Positions 1 through 13,200 of a stretch of 64,000 nt of DNA are shown in pieces. The position numbers were made by a program, and so were the translations under genes. This DNA comes from Echinarachnius parma. Its lineage: Eukaryota; Echinodermata; Echinoidea; Clypeasteroida; Echinarachniidae. Position 1 is the first letter of the stretch. Each line of letters begins with the position of its first letter. The notes beneath the pieces are model-generated. The model was not told the origin of the DNA. It saw only the letters and a program-made list of their open reading frames with translations, and searched no databases. The stretch covers positions 124,001 to 188,000 of the forward strand of contig JBAMJV010003369.1 in assembly GCA_037951105.1 (NCBI GenBank), written 5' to 3'.

Positions 1-566
1 TTGACTGTAAACGATATTTCGGAACCTGCCTATAAAGGTCACCTGAATTTAGCGGCCAATTTTTGACTATCCATTTGGTGGTCATTATACACAGGATTGA
101 CTGTAAAACATATTTTGGAACCTGTCTGTAATGGAAACCTGTATAAAGTGGCCAATTGTTTCTAGTATAAGAACCTTTAATGGTCACCTGCTCATAGCGG
201 CCAATTTTTAAAATCCATTTGATGGTCATTATACACAGGTTTGACTGTAAAAGATATTTTGTAACCTGTCTGTAATGGAAACCTGTTTAAAGCGGCGTAT
301 TGTTTCTATCCCTGTGGTGGTCATTATACACAGGTTTTACTGTATTTTTAACGATTTTTTGGCACCTGTCTATAAAGGTCACTTGCAATTTAGAAACAAT
401 TGTATTTTCTTCCATTGAGCGGTCACTATACAGAGGTTTTATTGTATTAAAGTTAGACTTCATAAGACTTTACAGAACCCATCCATTAAGGTCACCTGTT
501 TATAGCGGCCACTTCTTTTGTTTCCATTTGGTGGTCACTATACACAGGTTTTTATTGTATTAGATC
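1..566. repeat. CAGGTTTGACTG-type repeat array
   Basis: Four to five degenerate units of roughly 110-130 bp share GGTGGTCATTATACACAGG, TTGACTGTAAA, ACCTGTCTATAAAGG and AGCGGCCA. The same words occur at 2244-2435, 3921-4558, 14085-14310 and 34446-35712, so this is a dispersed family whose termini carry the words. The short + strand frames across it are not genes. Confidence 0.75.
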
Positions 567-734
567 TTACAACATTTGTTACAAAACTAATCTTCTTTGC
601 AAATTTCGCGCGAGCACTGCATGACGTAACTGTCCAGAGACTTGCACGCACGTCGTCGTGTGATATCGAAAAGGTAGAAAACAGCAGTCAACGTGCCTAG
701 TCAACTCATTGTGGTACCTCACTGGGACGACAGG
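567..734. other. Unassigned spacer
   Basis: Short spacer between the array and the first TTAA MITE; nothing recognised. Confidence 0.5.
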
Positions 735-1306
735 TTAAAGGGATAGTTGAGTTTTGGTAGAGAGGGCGCTACACAAAATAATTTTTTGTGAGATAATGAA
801 AAACTGAGTGTCAAATATGAAAGAGCATACAATTTTAATGGCAGAATAAACTCTATTTGATCAAAATCGGTTCAGAAACGGCTGAAATATTCATAAACAT
901 AACCATTTGTAATACATGTAGGGCCCCACAAGTATTCGATAATTTGAACCAGCCGCTAAAATTCGTTTTAAAATGCTTCCTCTTTTAAAAAATTTTCAAA
1001 AGATGTTTTTAGATAGTTGTTGATTATCTCTCTATCTAATCACTGTTTAAACAAAACATCACATGCACAATATTTTATCTAAAATGGTTTAAACAAATTC
1101 GTTTTTTGAAAGCGCCCTCTTTAGTTTAAACAGCTCTTTTTGAATGATAACAAGCTTTTTACTTAGTCGTTTGTATTTTTTTTATTCCTCAGAGCATGGT
1201 GGAGTTATAATTATTAGTTTGTAATGTAATGGTGCAGGTTTTGCTTACTAAAATTCAGTTTGACTAAAACTGTACTCTCTCTACCAGAACTCAACTATCC
1301 CTTTAA
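735..1306. mobile_element. TTAA MITE, family 1 (AGGGATAGTTGAG), copy 1
   Basis: Terminal repeats AGGGATAGTTGAGTT..., about 30 bp with one mismatch, lie at 739 and 1302 inside TTAA duplications (735-738, 1303-1306). A TTAA target with AGGG termini fits Kolobok-like elements. Other copies: 24021-26235 (interrupted), 45191-45665, 60708-61228, and a left half at 49672. Confidence 0.85.
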
Positions 1307-1608
1307 CAGCCCTCGTCTAAGCGATCGAAAACTGCCTATTGTAGGAGCTCCGGAATAGATCGCCGCGTTTGTAATGGGGGTCTCCGGAGCGGATCTCCCT
1401 CGCCACGTTTGCAAGGGGGAGGAAGGGGTGGGGGGGGGGGGGGGGGGGAGGCGCCTGTGGCTGTTCAAATTCACTTCCAGCGGACCCATCGAAACGGCGG
1501 AACGGCTGATATTTAGAATTGAAAGGGACTGCGGAACGGCGGAGTGGCCAATATTACGGATTTTGGGTGTCTCCGGAACGAAAAAATTGAACTGAAAAGG
1601 GTGGTCTA

Positions 1609-1642
<34 letters not shown>

Positions 1643-2243
1643 GGGAGGGGGGAAGGCATACCTATAGTATCAGGTATAGGGAGTATCCCCCGGGTATGTG
1701 CCAACGTGTTATTAGCATCGCCCATGCGCATTATGTAGCTGCATTTTTGTTTTCTACATACAATCAATGTTAATAACCCAAACGGACATTGTTGAAATTG
1801 CTCATTTCTATTTCATCTTGCACCTGCCTATCTGTCACCGTAACTCTGCTCTGCAGCTAGAGTTTGCAAGATAAGTCAAAATCTATTATTTAGTTGCAAT
1901 GATGCATTCCATGTTGGGTCGTTTATTTTGAATTCAATTTACATTGCACTGCTCTAAATCATGGTTTTATCATTGCCTTCCTATAATATCCAGCTTTCAA
2001 GCAAATGATATAAATACCGGAATTAAATTATTTAATTGCTAAAAAATACCTTTTTTATGAATGCTATATTGAGTTTATGGACGGTCCTATATGTAGTGTA
2101 AAAGACATGGAGACGATCAGAAATCTGAGCTTTTTGTATTATTCATGTCCTGAAATATTATTACAAGACAATTCAGCGAGGTTAGCACATTAGCAACGTC
2201 AGGCATGTTGTTGCATAATTTCAATTAAAATCTAACTTGCATG
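1307..2243. other. G-run-rich spacer, no gene
   Basis: Contains long G homopolymers (about 1428-1448 and 1611-1641) and repeated words (CTCCGGAGCGG, CGGAACGGCGGA) that look like the ends of a G/C-tract MITE. The rest is AT-rich unique sequence. Reading frames through the G-runs encode poly-Gly or poly-Pro and are artefacts. Confidence 0.6.
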
Positions 2244-2435
2244 TACAGTCAAACCTTTCTTTATAGTGGACAAGGTCTGTATCATACCCAACCTGCCCAA
2301 AGAGGCGACCACAAGTGTTCCCCTGCAGAGAAAATCGGTGTTGCGGAACCTGTCTATAGATGCCACCTGTCTTTGGTGGCCACTGTTCTTGTATCCCCGT
2401 ATATGTATTCACTATACACAGGTTAGACTATATAT
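2244..2435. mobile_element. Short CAGTCAAACC element
   Basis: Starts ACAGTCAAACCTTTC and ends CACAGGTTAGACTATA, an imperfect inverted repeat. Internal words (GCGACCAC, ACCTGTCTATAGATG) match the 34446-35712 family, so this is a deleted relative of that family. Confidence 0.6.
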
Positions 2436-2647
2436 ATAATAAGTTCAGAGGTCAGTTTATATCTAGGTAAAGTAATATTCCAATGGATTTGTGGGTAAGG
2501 AATCCATTTTCGGTTCTCACATTTGCATTGCTAAAAGTTATACATCAAAGGCTTTCTGGTAGTGACACAGCGCCACAAGCATTTTAGCCAAAACACGGAC
2601 ATGTTTTCCTAACAAGCTGAATTGTTCAGAATAGGTCAAGAAATATG

Positions 2648-3171
2648 TTAAAGGGCAATGAAACTATGTCTTTCGGCTATTATTCTCGTTTAGAGGGTGA
2701 ACAGACATGTTATTTGATACATAACTTGGCAATTTTGGCCTCCTGGATCCCATGAAATCCTTACGTGAACATACCCACATTTTACTAATTCTTACGGCGG
2801 CAAAAGGTGATGGGAGCGGCCATGTTCTTGTAATTGCCCGAAATGCTTTGCAAACTATGACGAGTGTGCTACGGGCCGAACAAAAAGCTTTTCACTGATT
2901 TACAGACTCGTCAAAGCATCTACAAGTATTCAGACAATGGTTTCAATAGATCTATTGAAATGCATTAATGCATATCACTGACCATAAGTCCGCACACACC
3001 TAATAATGGCGGCCTCCAGGGTTCGCATGAATAGTGGTAAACCCGATAGAGTTTTCACATATTTCTCCCAAAGCAGAAATCTGAGTCGGAGTTATGTTAT
3101 ATAATATAAAAAGGCATATTACGATATATCAAGTAGGATAAACTCTATTCTTGAGTTGCATTGCCCTTTAA
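2648..3171. mobile_element. TTAA MITE, family 2 (AGGGCAATG), copy 1
   Basis: TTAA|AGGGCAATG at 2648-2660 and CATTGCCCT|TTAA ending 3171. It is about 516 bp between the duplications. Internal sequence differs from family 1. Other copies: 10176-10702 and 29943-30520. Confidence 0.75.
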
Positions 3172-3734
3172 GAATAACATATTAAACGTCCCTCCAAATT
3201 CCCTTTGTGCGTTTTGCAGAACCCAAGATGGCGTCCAAATTGCCGACATGTTTCACTATCTTCCATATTTTCCATTTTAAACATGTTGGAAAGCGGACTA
3301 AAGAGTACAAATATTTTGTTTTCAGATACAAGCAAACTTTTGAAATTATCCAAAGGCTTCAAGTTCAAGAAATACCCTAATCCAAGATGGCGGCCAATAA
3401 AAGTTACAACATGGCCGCCGTTTCAAAGAATGACCATTACTTCGCCTCTAAACATGTTAGAAAGTTGGAATAAGTGTATCAACATAATGTACATGCTACA
3501 AGTAGGCTACAAGGAAATCATTCGTTCACAAGAACACCGTCTGCCGGTAACAGAAGTTTCAACTATGGCGAAATTTGAGTCCTATTTACTCATACCAAGA
3601 CATCATTTTAAGTACAGCGGTTAAACCGGTTAAAGTTAAATACCATACTTGATAATACCCATGATTGCCTTGATACAAAACGAACTTACACTTTAAACAT
3701 TGAAAATGGGCCAAAACAAATGTTAGACAGATGC
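3172..3734. other. Repeat-like spacer with AAGATGGCG motifs
   Basis: Three AAGATGGCG/ATGGCCGCC motifs (near 3225, 3385, 3411), resembling YY1 sites. The same motif recurs in both arms of the hairpin at 54881-55756. The 139-codon + strand frame has no recognisable domain and repeat-like content, so it is not called. Confidence 0.45.
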
Positions 3735-3880
3735 TCTACCAACTGAGCTATAGAAATCACATGCGATGGTTGTTCGTCCCTGATACCCCTTTCAATGCTC
3801 GTTTGCGTAAACTAGCTCAGTTGGTACATTACTGGTCAAGCAATCTGTAGGTCTCGGATTCGAATTCCGGGAAAGCCAAA
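3735..3880. repeat. Two degenerate tRNA-like segments in opposite orientation
   Basis: Minus strand 3735-3755 reads TAGCTCAGTTGGTAGAGC, a perfect tRNA A-box region without a B box. Plus strand 3808-3876 has TAGCTCAGTTGGT and GGATTCGAATTCC, an A and B box about 45 bp apart with poor arm pairing. Both look like tRNA-derived SINE heads or pseudogenes. Confidence 0.5.
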
Positions 3881-3920
3881 TTTATTTGCTAATTTTCATT
3901 TGTATTATATATTTCTGGTC

Positions 3921-4558
3921 GGCCATTTTGAATTTATGGTCGCATATTGTGCCTATATGCACATGTGTAACTTACAATTGTAACTTACAATTGATTGTAA
4001 TCTCTTTCTGCAACGGGGCCTAGGACTGATAAATACTCAGTAAATAGTACGTACTCCGCGCAAATGTTGAGAAACTAACCGGCTGTTCAAACATCAGATA
4101 GAAGGACGCGATGTTATGATACTTATAATTAATTTAATAAATGTTCACTCTTTTGTACACATATAATTATCATTTATAATTATGTACTGAAACTATGTGT
4201 GAAAAATATATACGAAAATCTGTCGAATTCCTTATACTCGATGTAGTTATAAAAGTTATAAAGTTTATTGTCATTATAAAAGTTTGTTTTATGCATTGAC
4301 CTGCTCAGGATTGGAGCCTTAAGTGACCAGAGGCGACCGAGTTGATGCCTTGGTCGCCCAAGCGCTAATTTTGTGGTCGCTATACACAGATTTATATGTA
4401 CGTCGGGACCCAAATAGGGTGGTCGCTGGTCGCGTTAGGCAGGTGGTCGCATTACGCAGGTCGCTTAACACATGATTTTTTTCAGGGGAGGACCAGAGAG
4501 CAGTCATTATGAGCAGGTGGTCGCTATAGACAGGTGGTCGCATCAGCAGGTTTGACTG
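3921..4558 (-). mobile_element. CAGTCAAACCTG element, deleted copy in inverse orientation
   Basis: Ends at CAGGTTTGACTG (4547-4558) and matches the reverse complement of 34446-35630, including the GATAGAAGGACGCGATG segment and the same position of a GGCCCCGTTGCAG insert (about 3985-4022). Internal deletions shorten it to 640 bp. Confidence 0.75.
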
Positions 4559-5424
4559 TAATATAAAATATTGCAATTCAGGGGCTCTCTTATTCAAGTG
4601 CAAAAGTGATCCATTAGTTTCTCCAAAAATTATATCTAAGACTTTAATCATATGAATTTTTCTGAATTATATGTGATTGAATTAAACATTTACAATTCCT
4701 ACACACAAATGTTTGTCAGCCAAACATGCTGCATTTAAAATACATTAATGTAATGTGAATATAACATAATGGTATGACATTTATCAGAACATGCATTATT
4801 TAAAGGGATCTATTAACTTTGTTGAAAAGTGCAAAAAGTGATGCATGGTATGGCCGAGTAATGAGCAAAATTGCAAAGTGATATTCACTAACTCATTTCA
4901 CTCACTTTGTACATGGTTTTAACGGTCCGGTGGATAATTGAACATCTGAACACTTCTGAAATTGAAATTTGAAAAAACAAAACCTGTCCCATGCTATTCT
5001 TCAATAAATGTATATTTTCGACCATCGTGAGATCGTGAAAATCAAAACTATTTCTCCACTTTCTTTCTGTGTGTTTAATATATGATGCAAAAATACTGCT
5101 GAAAACTGCTTATCTACTATAATAATGCCGGGTAATAAAATGAGAGTCAATATAGGGCCTACATTTTCGATCCTAGCAGAATCTTCTTCAGAGGCTATAA
5201 AGTGACGATAATACAAACAGAAACAACATAATATATACACATATAGGTACACATGCTAAGAAACTGAGGAAGGGGGTGGAAACATGGAACAATGAAAGGG
5301 CTGTGAGTGGCCAATCAGACTAGGCTGGGATTGGAGGAAATGCACACAAAGAGGATGTTATGTAACAAGGAGCACGGGGTTGGAGTGTGGGTCATAGAAA
5401 GATAGAAGGAGGCATGATCAAATT
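4559..5424. other. Spacer with possible retroelement 3' remnant
   Basis: At 5110-5260 the minus strand reads GAAGAAGATTCTGCTAGGATCG, wording I associate with the 3' region of Penelope-like or LINE elements. No catalytic domain is visible, so this is tentative. The remainder is AT-rich and without recognised features. Confidence 0.35.
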
Positions 5425-5822
5425 TTCCTTAATTATTTCTTTGTTTTTGGAATTTCTTATGTATTTCTATGATTTGTTTTACTTTTGTTTTTCATTGTTT
5501 TTTTCAATGGAATAAGTCATTGAACATTATCTAACAATTCTTTTCCCAACATGTAATAATTGCAGTGGTTAGAATGAAAAATAATAAAGGGTTTGTGTAT
5601 TCTAGGGAAAAATCCATTTCCATAGGATTTGTACACAAATTTAGCCATTTTCGGGCCGACATTCACTTACAAAAGGTCATGTGGCTTCGGAACGGTATAC
5701 CCGGTTGTCACAAGTTTGGTCTCAAAAGTTACATTCCATTGAAAAAAACAATACAAAACATAAGTCGAAAAACAAAGAAATACATAAGAAATTCCAAAAA
5801 CAAAGAAATACATAAGGAAAAT
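5425..5822. repeat. 400-bp inverted repeat
   Basis: TTATTTCTTTGTTTTTGG and following words at 5431-5515 recur inverted at 5735-5822, ending ACAAAGAAATACATAAGG. This is a foldback with about 90-bp arms. The 112-codon + strand frame across it is low-complexity and not called. Confidence 0.6.
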
Positions 5823-6567
5823 TTGGCTGTCGCAATTTTTGATGTTGCAAACCTGTTAAATAAGTCATTCAAAATATTCATGCCCCAAATAAGTATATTC
5901 TGAGCCATATTTAGTGATTTACAGACAAAAAGGGAATTTTTTGCATAAATTTATTGATAGAAGTAATAGTGCAAGTTTCTACCAGAAATCAACTGTACAT
6001 CAGGACTAGATTGTTCCAGAGACACCCCCCCCCCAGACACCTTAAAGTGACAAACTAAATCTGCGGTGGGTGTTGCACGAACTCCTTATCTGGGCCACTT
6101 GGACTATAAGGAGATGTGCTTGATAAAAATGGTCTTAGATGTTAATTGGCAGTATATGCATTATACTTGAACCATATATGAAGTCCGAGTCCAAGTCTTT
6201 AATCCACAAAACAGAAGGCTGGTTTTATGATAATGTTTACGGTGTCATATATTAAGGGGCTCACATAGTTGCCACCCATATCAATGACGCCATCAATTAT
6301 GTGTCTGTATCATAGTGCATCGCACCTCAGGTATATTCCTGAAATGTCGTTGACACCACCCTAATAGACACATACCCTTGAAATTGGTGGGATACATTTG
6401 ACCGTTACATTAAGTGCTGTATTATGCCCAGGGTAGAAGATACGGCTAGATATTTGTGCTCATTGGCAAATAAGGCATCGGTTAATAACTCCTAAGACAC
6501 GTGCAGTCACCAGGTTTAACGAAAGGTGTGTAAACCATCAACTAGCATTATGATGAGTGCAAACTGG
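5823..6567. other. Upstream region of the transporter gene
   Basis: No coding signal. A short C-run at 6026-6034. Contains the presumed promoter-proximal region of the transporter gene. Confidence 0.5.
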
Positions 6568-6576
6568 TATAAGAGG
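6568..6576 (+). promoter_or_regulatory. Candidate TATA box of the transporter gene
   Basis: TATAAGAGG lies about 115 bp upstream of the proposed start codon at 6691. A start site 25-30 bp downstream would leave a short 5' untranslated leader. Only the motif and its position support this. A non-coding first exon further upstream is equally possible. Confidence 0.3.
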
Positions 6577-6690
6577 AGCTGCAGATGCTCATAGTCGCCA
6601 TTTCAATATTTTATAGCGTCATCCTTTCATTCGAATTTCACTTTTTAGTTTTCAGATTTGCCAGTGAATTGATTCTATTAGCCGACCATA

Positions 6691-7288
6691 ATGGCGAGTT
6701 GCTGCGATCGTATCTTTCACCGTCCCATATTCTTCACGGTGCTTCTCTCGCTCACTCACTTTGCCAATCTCGGTTGCAGTCGTGCGTTCTGCGCCTCCAT
6801 CCTGACCACGCTCCAGCGCGAGTTCCAGTTCAAGAGCTCCGAGGTCGGCCTCCTGCTCACCGTCAACGACATCGTCGGGCTCGTATTTGTGACGCCATTA
6901 GCGTACCTCGGTGCAAGCCGACATCGACCGCGCATCCTTGGTGTGCTCTCGCTGTTCTTGGCGCTTGGGTGTTTTATTTCCGCCGTTCCTCAATTTATCG
7001 GCAGGAACGACAGCGGGAAGGACAACAGAACGGTGTCATCATCCAGAGGCCAATCTTCCGCACAGCTCTGCGGGACTTATTTCGATCTCGACAACGAATA
7101 TGACCAGGATGGCAACACGACTCTGTGTTCTGCTGCTCAGCAGGCGGCGTCGGGTGCCCAGTACAGCCGGGCAGTTTGGCTCTTCATTGGCCAGGCACTC
7201 TGGGGGATAGGAGCCTCTGGCTACTTTGCCCTCGGCACTACGTACATAGATGACGGCGTGTCGAAAGCGGCTTTGTCACTTTATATCG
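6691..7288 (+). CDS. SLCO-like: Transporter exon 1: N-terminus and TM1-TM4
   Basis: Encodes residues 1-199 plus one base. The start ATG is in the context ATAATGGCGAG. The short cytosolic N-terminus ([12 protein letters not shown]) runs straight into TM1 (about 14-34). TM2 is around 49-74 and TM3 around 80-101. A hydrophilic extracellular loop with N-glycosylation sequons (NDS, NRT, NTT) follows, then TM4 (about 155-180), ending in the family-typical [10 protein letters not shown]...LYI. The donor is TATCG|GTAACA at 7289, phase 1. GC-rich codon use contrasts with the AT-rich intron that follows. The overlapping 172-codon frame starting at 6585 is a shadow. Confidence 0.9.
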
Positions 7289-10200
7289 GTAACAAGATTA
7301 AATATGAATTTAAACATAAAGGAATCTGACTAGAAATATTCAAATGATTGAAAATGAGCAAAAAAAATAGGGTTCGATTCCATGCGATGCATATTTTATT
7401 TGCTAATTTTTAACCAGTTACATTGTAACTGTACGAATTTGTATCTGAAATCAATGTTGAAGTTGATTTTTTTTCCGCGAGGGTTAAATAAAGAAAAGAG
7501 GGACGAACTGACTCGTTGAACAACGAGGAAGAACGACTCTTCGTTCTGCTTTGCCGTTTTATTCTTCCACATTCGTTGTTAAACCGTTGCTAAATCAAGT
7601 TGATTCGGTCTTATTAACTCGTTGTGATTCTTTGCAGTTCGCCGCAAAAAAAGTCAACATGGGACTGGGACTTTAACGTTTAAACGTTTTACTACACGAT
7701 TTGACTAATCACTATAATTAACTGGTAATTGACATATTTTGAACAAATTTGCTTATTCCATTTCAGAAAACTATTTTTTTTGTAGATAAACCCGTTTACC
7801 ACGTAAAGATCAAACTCGAGTGGTGCATTTTGGTGGTAAAACGGGTTATCTTTGAGATTTTATTATCATCCATGTGATGGTTAAAGAGTATATCTTGAGA
7901 AAAAAAACAACGTATCAACAGCGAGGATTGAAAGACTTAATCTTTTTTCTCACATCATTCCTTCATCGATTATAGAAAACAACAGCACATTTACGCTAAA
8001 TGAAATGTATCTTTCCATGACCCTTTGGACAGCCTTTGTCTTCGGGATGGGATCATTTGCGCCCATCTTCGCTTTCAATCTCGGTGGAATCGTCCTGTCC
8101 TACCACACCGACTTTTACAAGATCGACGTCGACGACCTCGGCTATGGTGACAGTGACCCTCGCTGGATCGGTGCGTGGTGGCTAGGAATGTTCATCTATG
8201 GCGGTATATTTTTGGTCATCAGTATCCCGCATTTCTTTTTCCCAAAGGTGAGAAAATGAAACAAAATGTATCAACATAACGAAAAATGAAAATACTGTGG
8301 TCGATAACCTCAGCTATGGTGACAGGGACTCTTTGTTAACAGCTGCTTTTTTAATGATACAGCCATGTGACCTAGCCGTTTTATGCCTTTTCTACAATTC
8401 AAGCATCACTGGATTTTAACTGTTAGTGTTTAATGATAACAGACAGGTTTAAGTTACCAAAATTATGTTTGCCCAGAACTGTACGCTTAAATCACTCCAA
8501 CGCAGCATCTTATGTAAATTGTTACCGGGTTTCCCAGTAAAGACATTCACTGCATTTTCTACAGAGTTCCAACAATCTAAATTATTCAGAAAATGTACAT
8601 GGATGTAGCATATCTGGAGATCACAAAATGTCATAAACATAATGCTGAATGTTTATCATTCATTCAATATCATACCTATTAATGATGATAATAATATGAT
8701 TCGATCTATTGATCTATAGCCCCTAATATAATATTAAATAGGATACTCACTAAAACAATTGACACTATTCTTAACCCGTTCATAAAATACAGTTCTCACC
8801 CGCACACAATTTTTCACCGTATCCTCTCCCTGAGGAGCATTCATTTCAAGCTAATTTAAACGATTTTTGTCTTTCCCTCACAAGGAGTGGCCACGTAAGG
8901 AGGACGGGACTAAAGAAGTAGGAGCGGACACCACAGCGAAGGTAGAGGATGAGGACGGACAACCGTCTCCCGCCTCCCTGGTCAAATTGATGACGGCGCA
9001 AAGAGGAATATCCATGTTTGGTCTTGTCAAAGGTAAACAAAATAAAATAGTCGTATAAAGGGCTTGAACATTCAAGGGGTGTTGCATGGAACGAGCTGCT
9101 AACTTTCCATTACATACATGGCATGGCAACGATTAAACAAAACATGCACTTTCAATCAAACGCAACTTTAAAGCAATGCATTTGAGTTCAAACACAAAGA
9201 TGCGTTTTATTTAAATGCCAATTCGTAATGAAGCACCCCTGGTAAGACCTCTGCAGATTGGTCTCATTAATGGTAAACAAAATCACACAATTAAAACGGA
9301 TGGAATAAACATACTTAAAGGTGAATGACAGTAGTGGGAAACGCCCCACCCCCCTAAAAATGAAATGTACGCTCTTATTACCAACCATGTGAAAGAATAT
9401 AATTTTACTAATATGGGATTATACAAATTTGGACAATAAACCGCCTACAAATTGATGCAAAATTATAAATTGATCTACTGCGGATTGATACCGCCAACGC
9501 GGAATCCCGCATACGCTACGTGCAAATGACCGCGTGCGTTACAACGAGGTGTTCGCTATACGGGATTGTCCCCAGCTTGTCGATATCTCCAGCCCAGCGC
9601 TAGCGGCGTGGACAGGTGCGAACGGGCGGTGGATTTATAAATTTCACGGGCGGGTATTGAATTTCTTGCGATATGTCTGTATTTAACGATGCTTAGGTTC
9701 GGATTTTACCCCACAAGCCCTATTTAAATACTTATTCAACAATATTGATTAATCAATGAATGATTCTTAGGTTGGGTAATTTAATTATATTAAATAATTT
9801 GCCTTATCCCAACATAAATAAACACCGAATGTTCAGTGCGTGTTTGAGCCGCTGTGAAAAAATTTAATATAATTAAATTACCCAACCTAAGAATCATTCA
9901 TTGATAAATTAACGCAGTACCTACTGCTATTATGTGAATCGAACCAGCCATAACCATCGGGCAATCTCGGTGGTCTAGTGGTATGACGCCTGTCTAGCAA
10001 TCAGGAGGTTGTGGGTTCGATTCCTACCCGAGTCCGCCTGTGATATTTTTTCACAGCGGCTCAAACACGCACTGAACATTCGGTGTTTTTTTTTGTTGGG
10101 ATAAGGCAAATTATTTAATATAATATTGATTAATATAGATGTTTTCGGCTACTTTCCCAAAACTGGTATTGGGATTTAACATTGAAATGAAATCCAGACA

Positions 10201-13200
10201 AATTATTGTATGCACCATAAGACACTAAATAGGATGAATAGTCTGAACAATTTGAGCACAATCGGTCAAGAAATAAGAAAACTATAGCTCTATGAAAATA
10301 TCCATTCATTTCTATGAGTGACTCAAATTGGCAACAAACTCTGGAAAAATTGTGGACTTCCCCCCCATACGTTTTGTACACAAAATTTCAATTTTGTTCA
10401 ATTTTGTCAAAATATATTACCCTTCGTTTGAGTTCAACATAATTGTAGAATACATTTATACACAACATATCCTGAGTTTGGGGAATGGAAAAGTGTAACT
10501 ATGAAGAAATATGGGGAGTATTCCACAAACTTATCAGAGGGCGTTGCCAATTTGAGTTCCCTATAGGAATAAATGGGCATCTTCAAAGAGCCATAGTTTT
10601 CTTGTTTCTTGTCCGATTATGCTCTAACTTTCAGAGATTATTCCTCCTAATCTCTTCAAGTCTATGAAAGCAACTTTTTGCTTAGGTTTCATTGCCCTTT
10701 AACTATCGGGAAAGCCTATTGAAGACAATATTAATAACATAACTATTTCTACATCTTATACCTTAATTCAATATCTCAACAGCCTATTGAAAGGCACATG
10801 ATTAATTAGTTTGGTCATACTATGAGGATGTTACCAGATGACCCAGCACTAAAAGCACAACCTGATCCCCCCGGGGGGGGGGGGGGGGGGGGGGGTACTC
10901 GTGTAATCCTCCACTTGGTCTAAACCCGCTTCGTCTAATATCCCCTTCGTCTAATCCTACATGGTCTAAACCCAGTTCGTCTACAACCACTTGGTTCATT
11001 AGCCGGTTCGTCTAATAACCATTTGGGCTAAACCCTTATTGTATAATATCCACTTGGTCCAACACCACTTAGTCTAATGCCATTTCGTCTAAGCACCAGA
11101 TTGTCTAATATTCGATTCGTCTAATATCACTTCGACTATTTACCAGTTCGTCTAATACCACTACGTCTAATACCCATTTGGGCTACCGTCCCACTTCGGC
11201 TATATCCAGATGGGCAGTTCGTCACTTGGTCTAATCACCTTTTCATCAACTTCCCGTTTGGTCTAATTGACAGTTGGGCTATACCCACTTGGGCTAATGT
11301 CCCACTTGGGCTAATGACCACATGGTCTAATGCCCATTTAGTCTAATGACCATTTGGTATAAAGGTCTAATGTTACGTTGGTGTAAAGTTTAATAATTGT
11401 AACTCAGTGTCAGTAATAGTGTCCACGAAGTTTAACAGGGGCCGCGGAAAGGTTTTGAAATAGGAGGGCTGACCATATTTGAATTGTTATATAGTGAGTT
11501 ATTTTATCTTTATGTATTTCTTTGTTTTTAGCCAAAAAAAAGTGGGGGCTGCACTCCCAGCTCCCACCCGGTTCCGCGGCCCCTGTTCAAGTAGTGTCTT
11601 AACGGTCCAAAACCACTATCTCGGCACATTTGAAGAGTCAGAAAATTTCAAAAATAAAGTTCTTACCAAACGTTTGATTTTAATGCCAATCTAAAGGACA
11701 TACTTGGTAGTATATACTCCGAGAAAATTGGCACCAAATGTTAATGTGCAAGAATTGTGTGCTTCATTTTGATAAAAAGGTGTAACATACGTTACCATCA
11801 ACATTTCACATGATAGCTAGTTGGTTTCAAAGTTGATAACTGAATGTTACAATCATGAAAATAAACAACAAAGTGCATATAAAACCATTGAAACATATTT
11901 GTGAACATCGCATCTAGTTGGGCGTCCGTTAACGATCCCCAAAGATATGTGATTTGGCCATAACGTATGTTTCAAATTGGTAACGTAAGTTACATTAGTG
12001 TTGTTTGAATACCATTTTGGCTATGAAAATGATTGCTAAGCTCACCCTGAACCACATACAGATGGCGTAAACAAGTTTGCTACCAATTTAGATAGTTATT
12101 AAGTATATCCTACACACATTTTTTTACGCATGGTAACGTATGTTACATCACGTAAGTTACATCATGGCCTTCAATCGGTTGAATAAGCAACATTTAGTTG
12201 AACTTAATTTTCATTTTCGCGTAATATCAATCTACTTCATTGGCCTCAACTCCAGAATAATCATTTATATTATAGTGGTTACCTATATTTAAAATTCGTG
12301 GTAACGTATGTTACACCTCTTAAATCTACCTTTTTATCCCGTCTCTTTCTTATGTTCCCAGTCACATTTCTTTTGTATCTTGACTTTCAAACATGTTTTT
12401 ACTTGTATGCCATGTTCTCATCATTATAAAAATAAGATAAATGTACAGATGTCAGCATCTAGCCATATCCTTTTATTTAGTAGAATAACAGTAACGTATG
12501 CTTCAGTAGATTTGGCGACACATTTCCAATGGGCATCAAAATTTTATATGAAGTGGGAATATTCAAACTTTTATTATGTTTCATAGAACACTGTGCTGCT
12601 GTCGTGAAACCGCATTTGTTTTGCTCCTGTGTACTCTTATATTTGTACTAAACTGGAAACATTTAACGATTTTGTCTTGGCGACATGGGATTTGTTGTAC
12701 CTCAGCCATATTCTATCCCCTGTCATTTGTTTATTTCACTTTCAATCGCTTTAAATTTATGGTAACTTTTACGAGAAGGACCCTCACTATCAAATAAAAG
12801 TAAAATTTTGCTGGTGTAAAGTTAAATCTCTTCTCTAGAAGAGCAGGATCACTGGCGACAAAATTTTTCACCAATTGTGCCGAGATAGTGGTTTTATGCA
12901 CCCGTACGAAACTAGACAAGTTAAAATTACCACTAAATAACGAGTGTAATACAATTATATTTTGTGAAAGCATAATGTTACTCTATAATTTATAAATGTG
13001 TGTGAAATATCTTAATATTAACCTGTGAATCATGTTTGCTCCTCTCTGTAGTCAAATGAACCCTGACATCGTTTTTTGTGCGTGCCAAATGTTGCTTATG
13101 AAACTTGTTTCATAAATTGTCTTTATTAAAGCATTAAAGCTTAATATTGCCATTGGAAGATAAGTGACAAACTACTTGCCAAAGTATTTTATTTTATTTT

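Noticed and set aside
3205-3624. 139-codon + strand frame
   Set aside because: No recognisable domain, follows directly on a MITE, contains repeated AAGATGGCG words; no splice or promoter support.
6585-7103. 172-codon + strand frame overlapping transporter exon 1
   Set aside because: Out of frame with the OATP exon, no domain, and it arises from the GC-rich exon; a shadow.
9964-10034. Functional tRNA-Ala(AGC)
   Set aside because: Two acceptor mismatches, one anticodon-stem mismatch, no G3:U70, and location inside a foldback; kept only as tRNA-like.
10900-11390. Keyword array as a possible CRISPR-like array
   Set aside because: Units are degenerate, spacers irregular and similar to the words, and the genome is eukaryotic.
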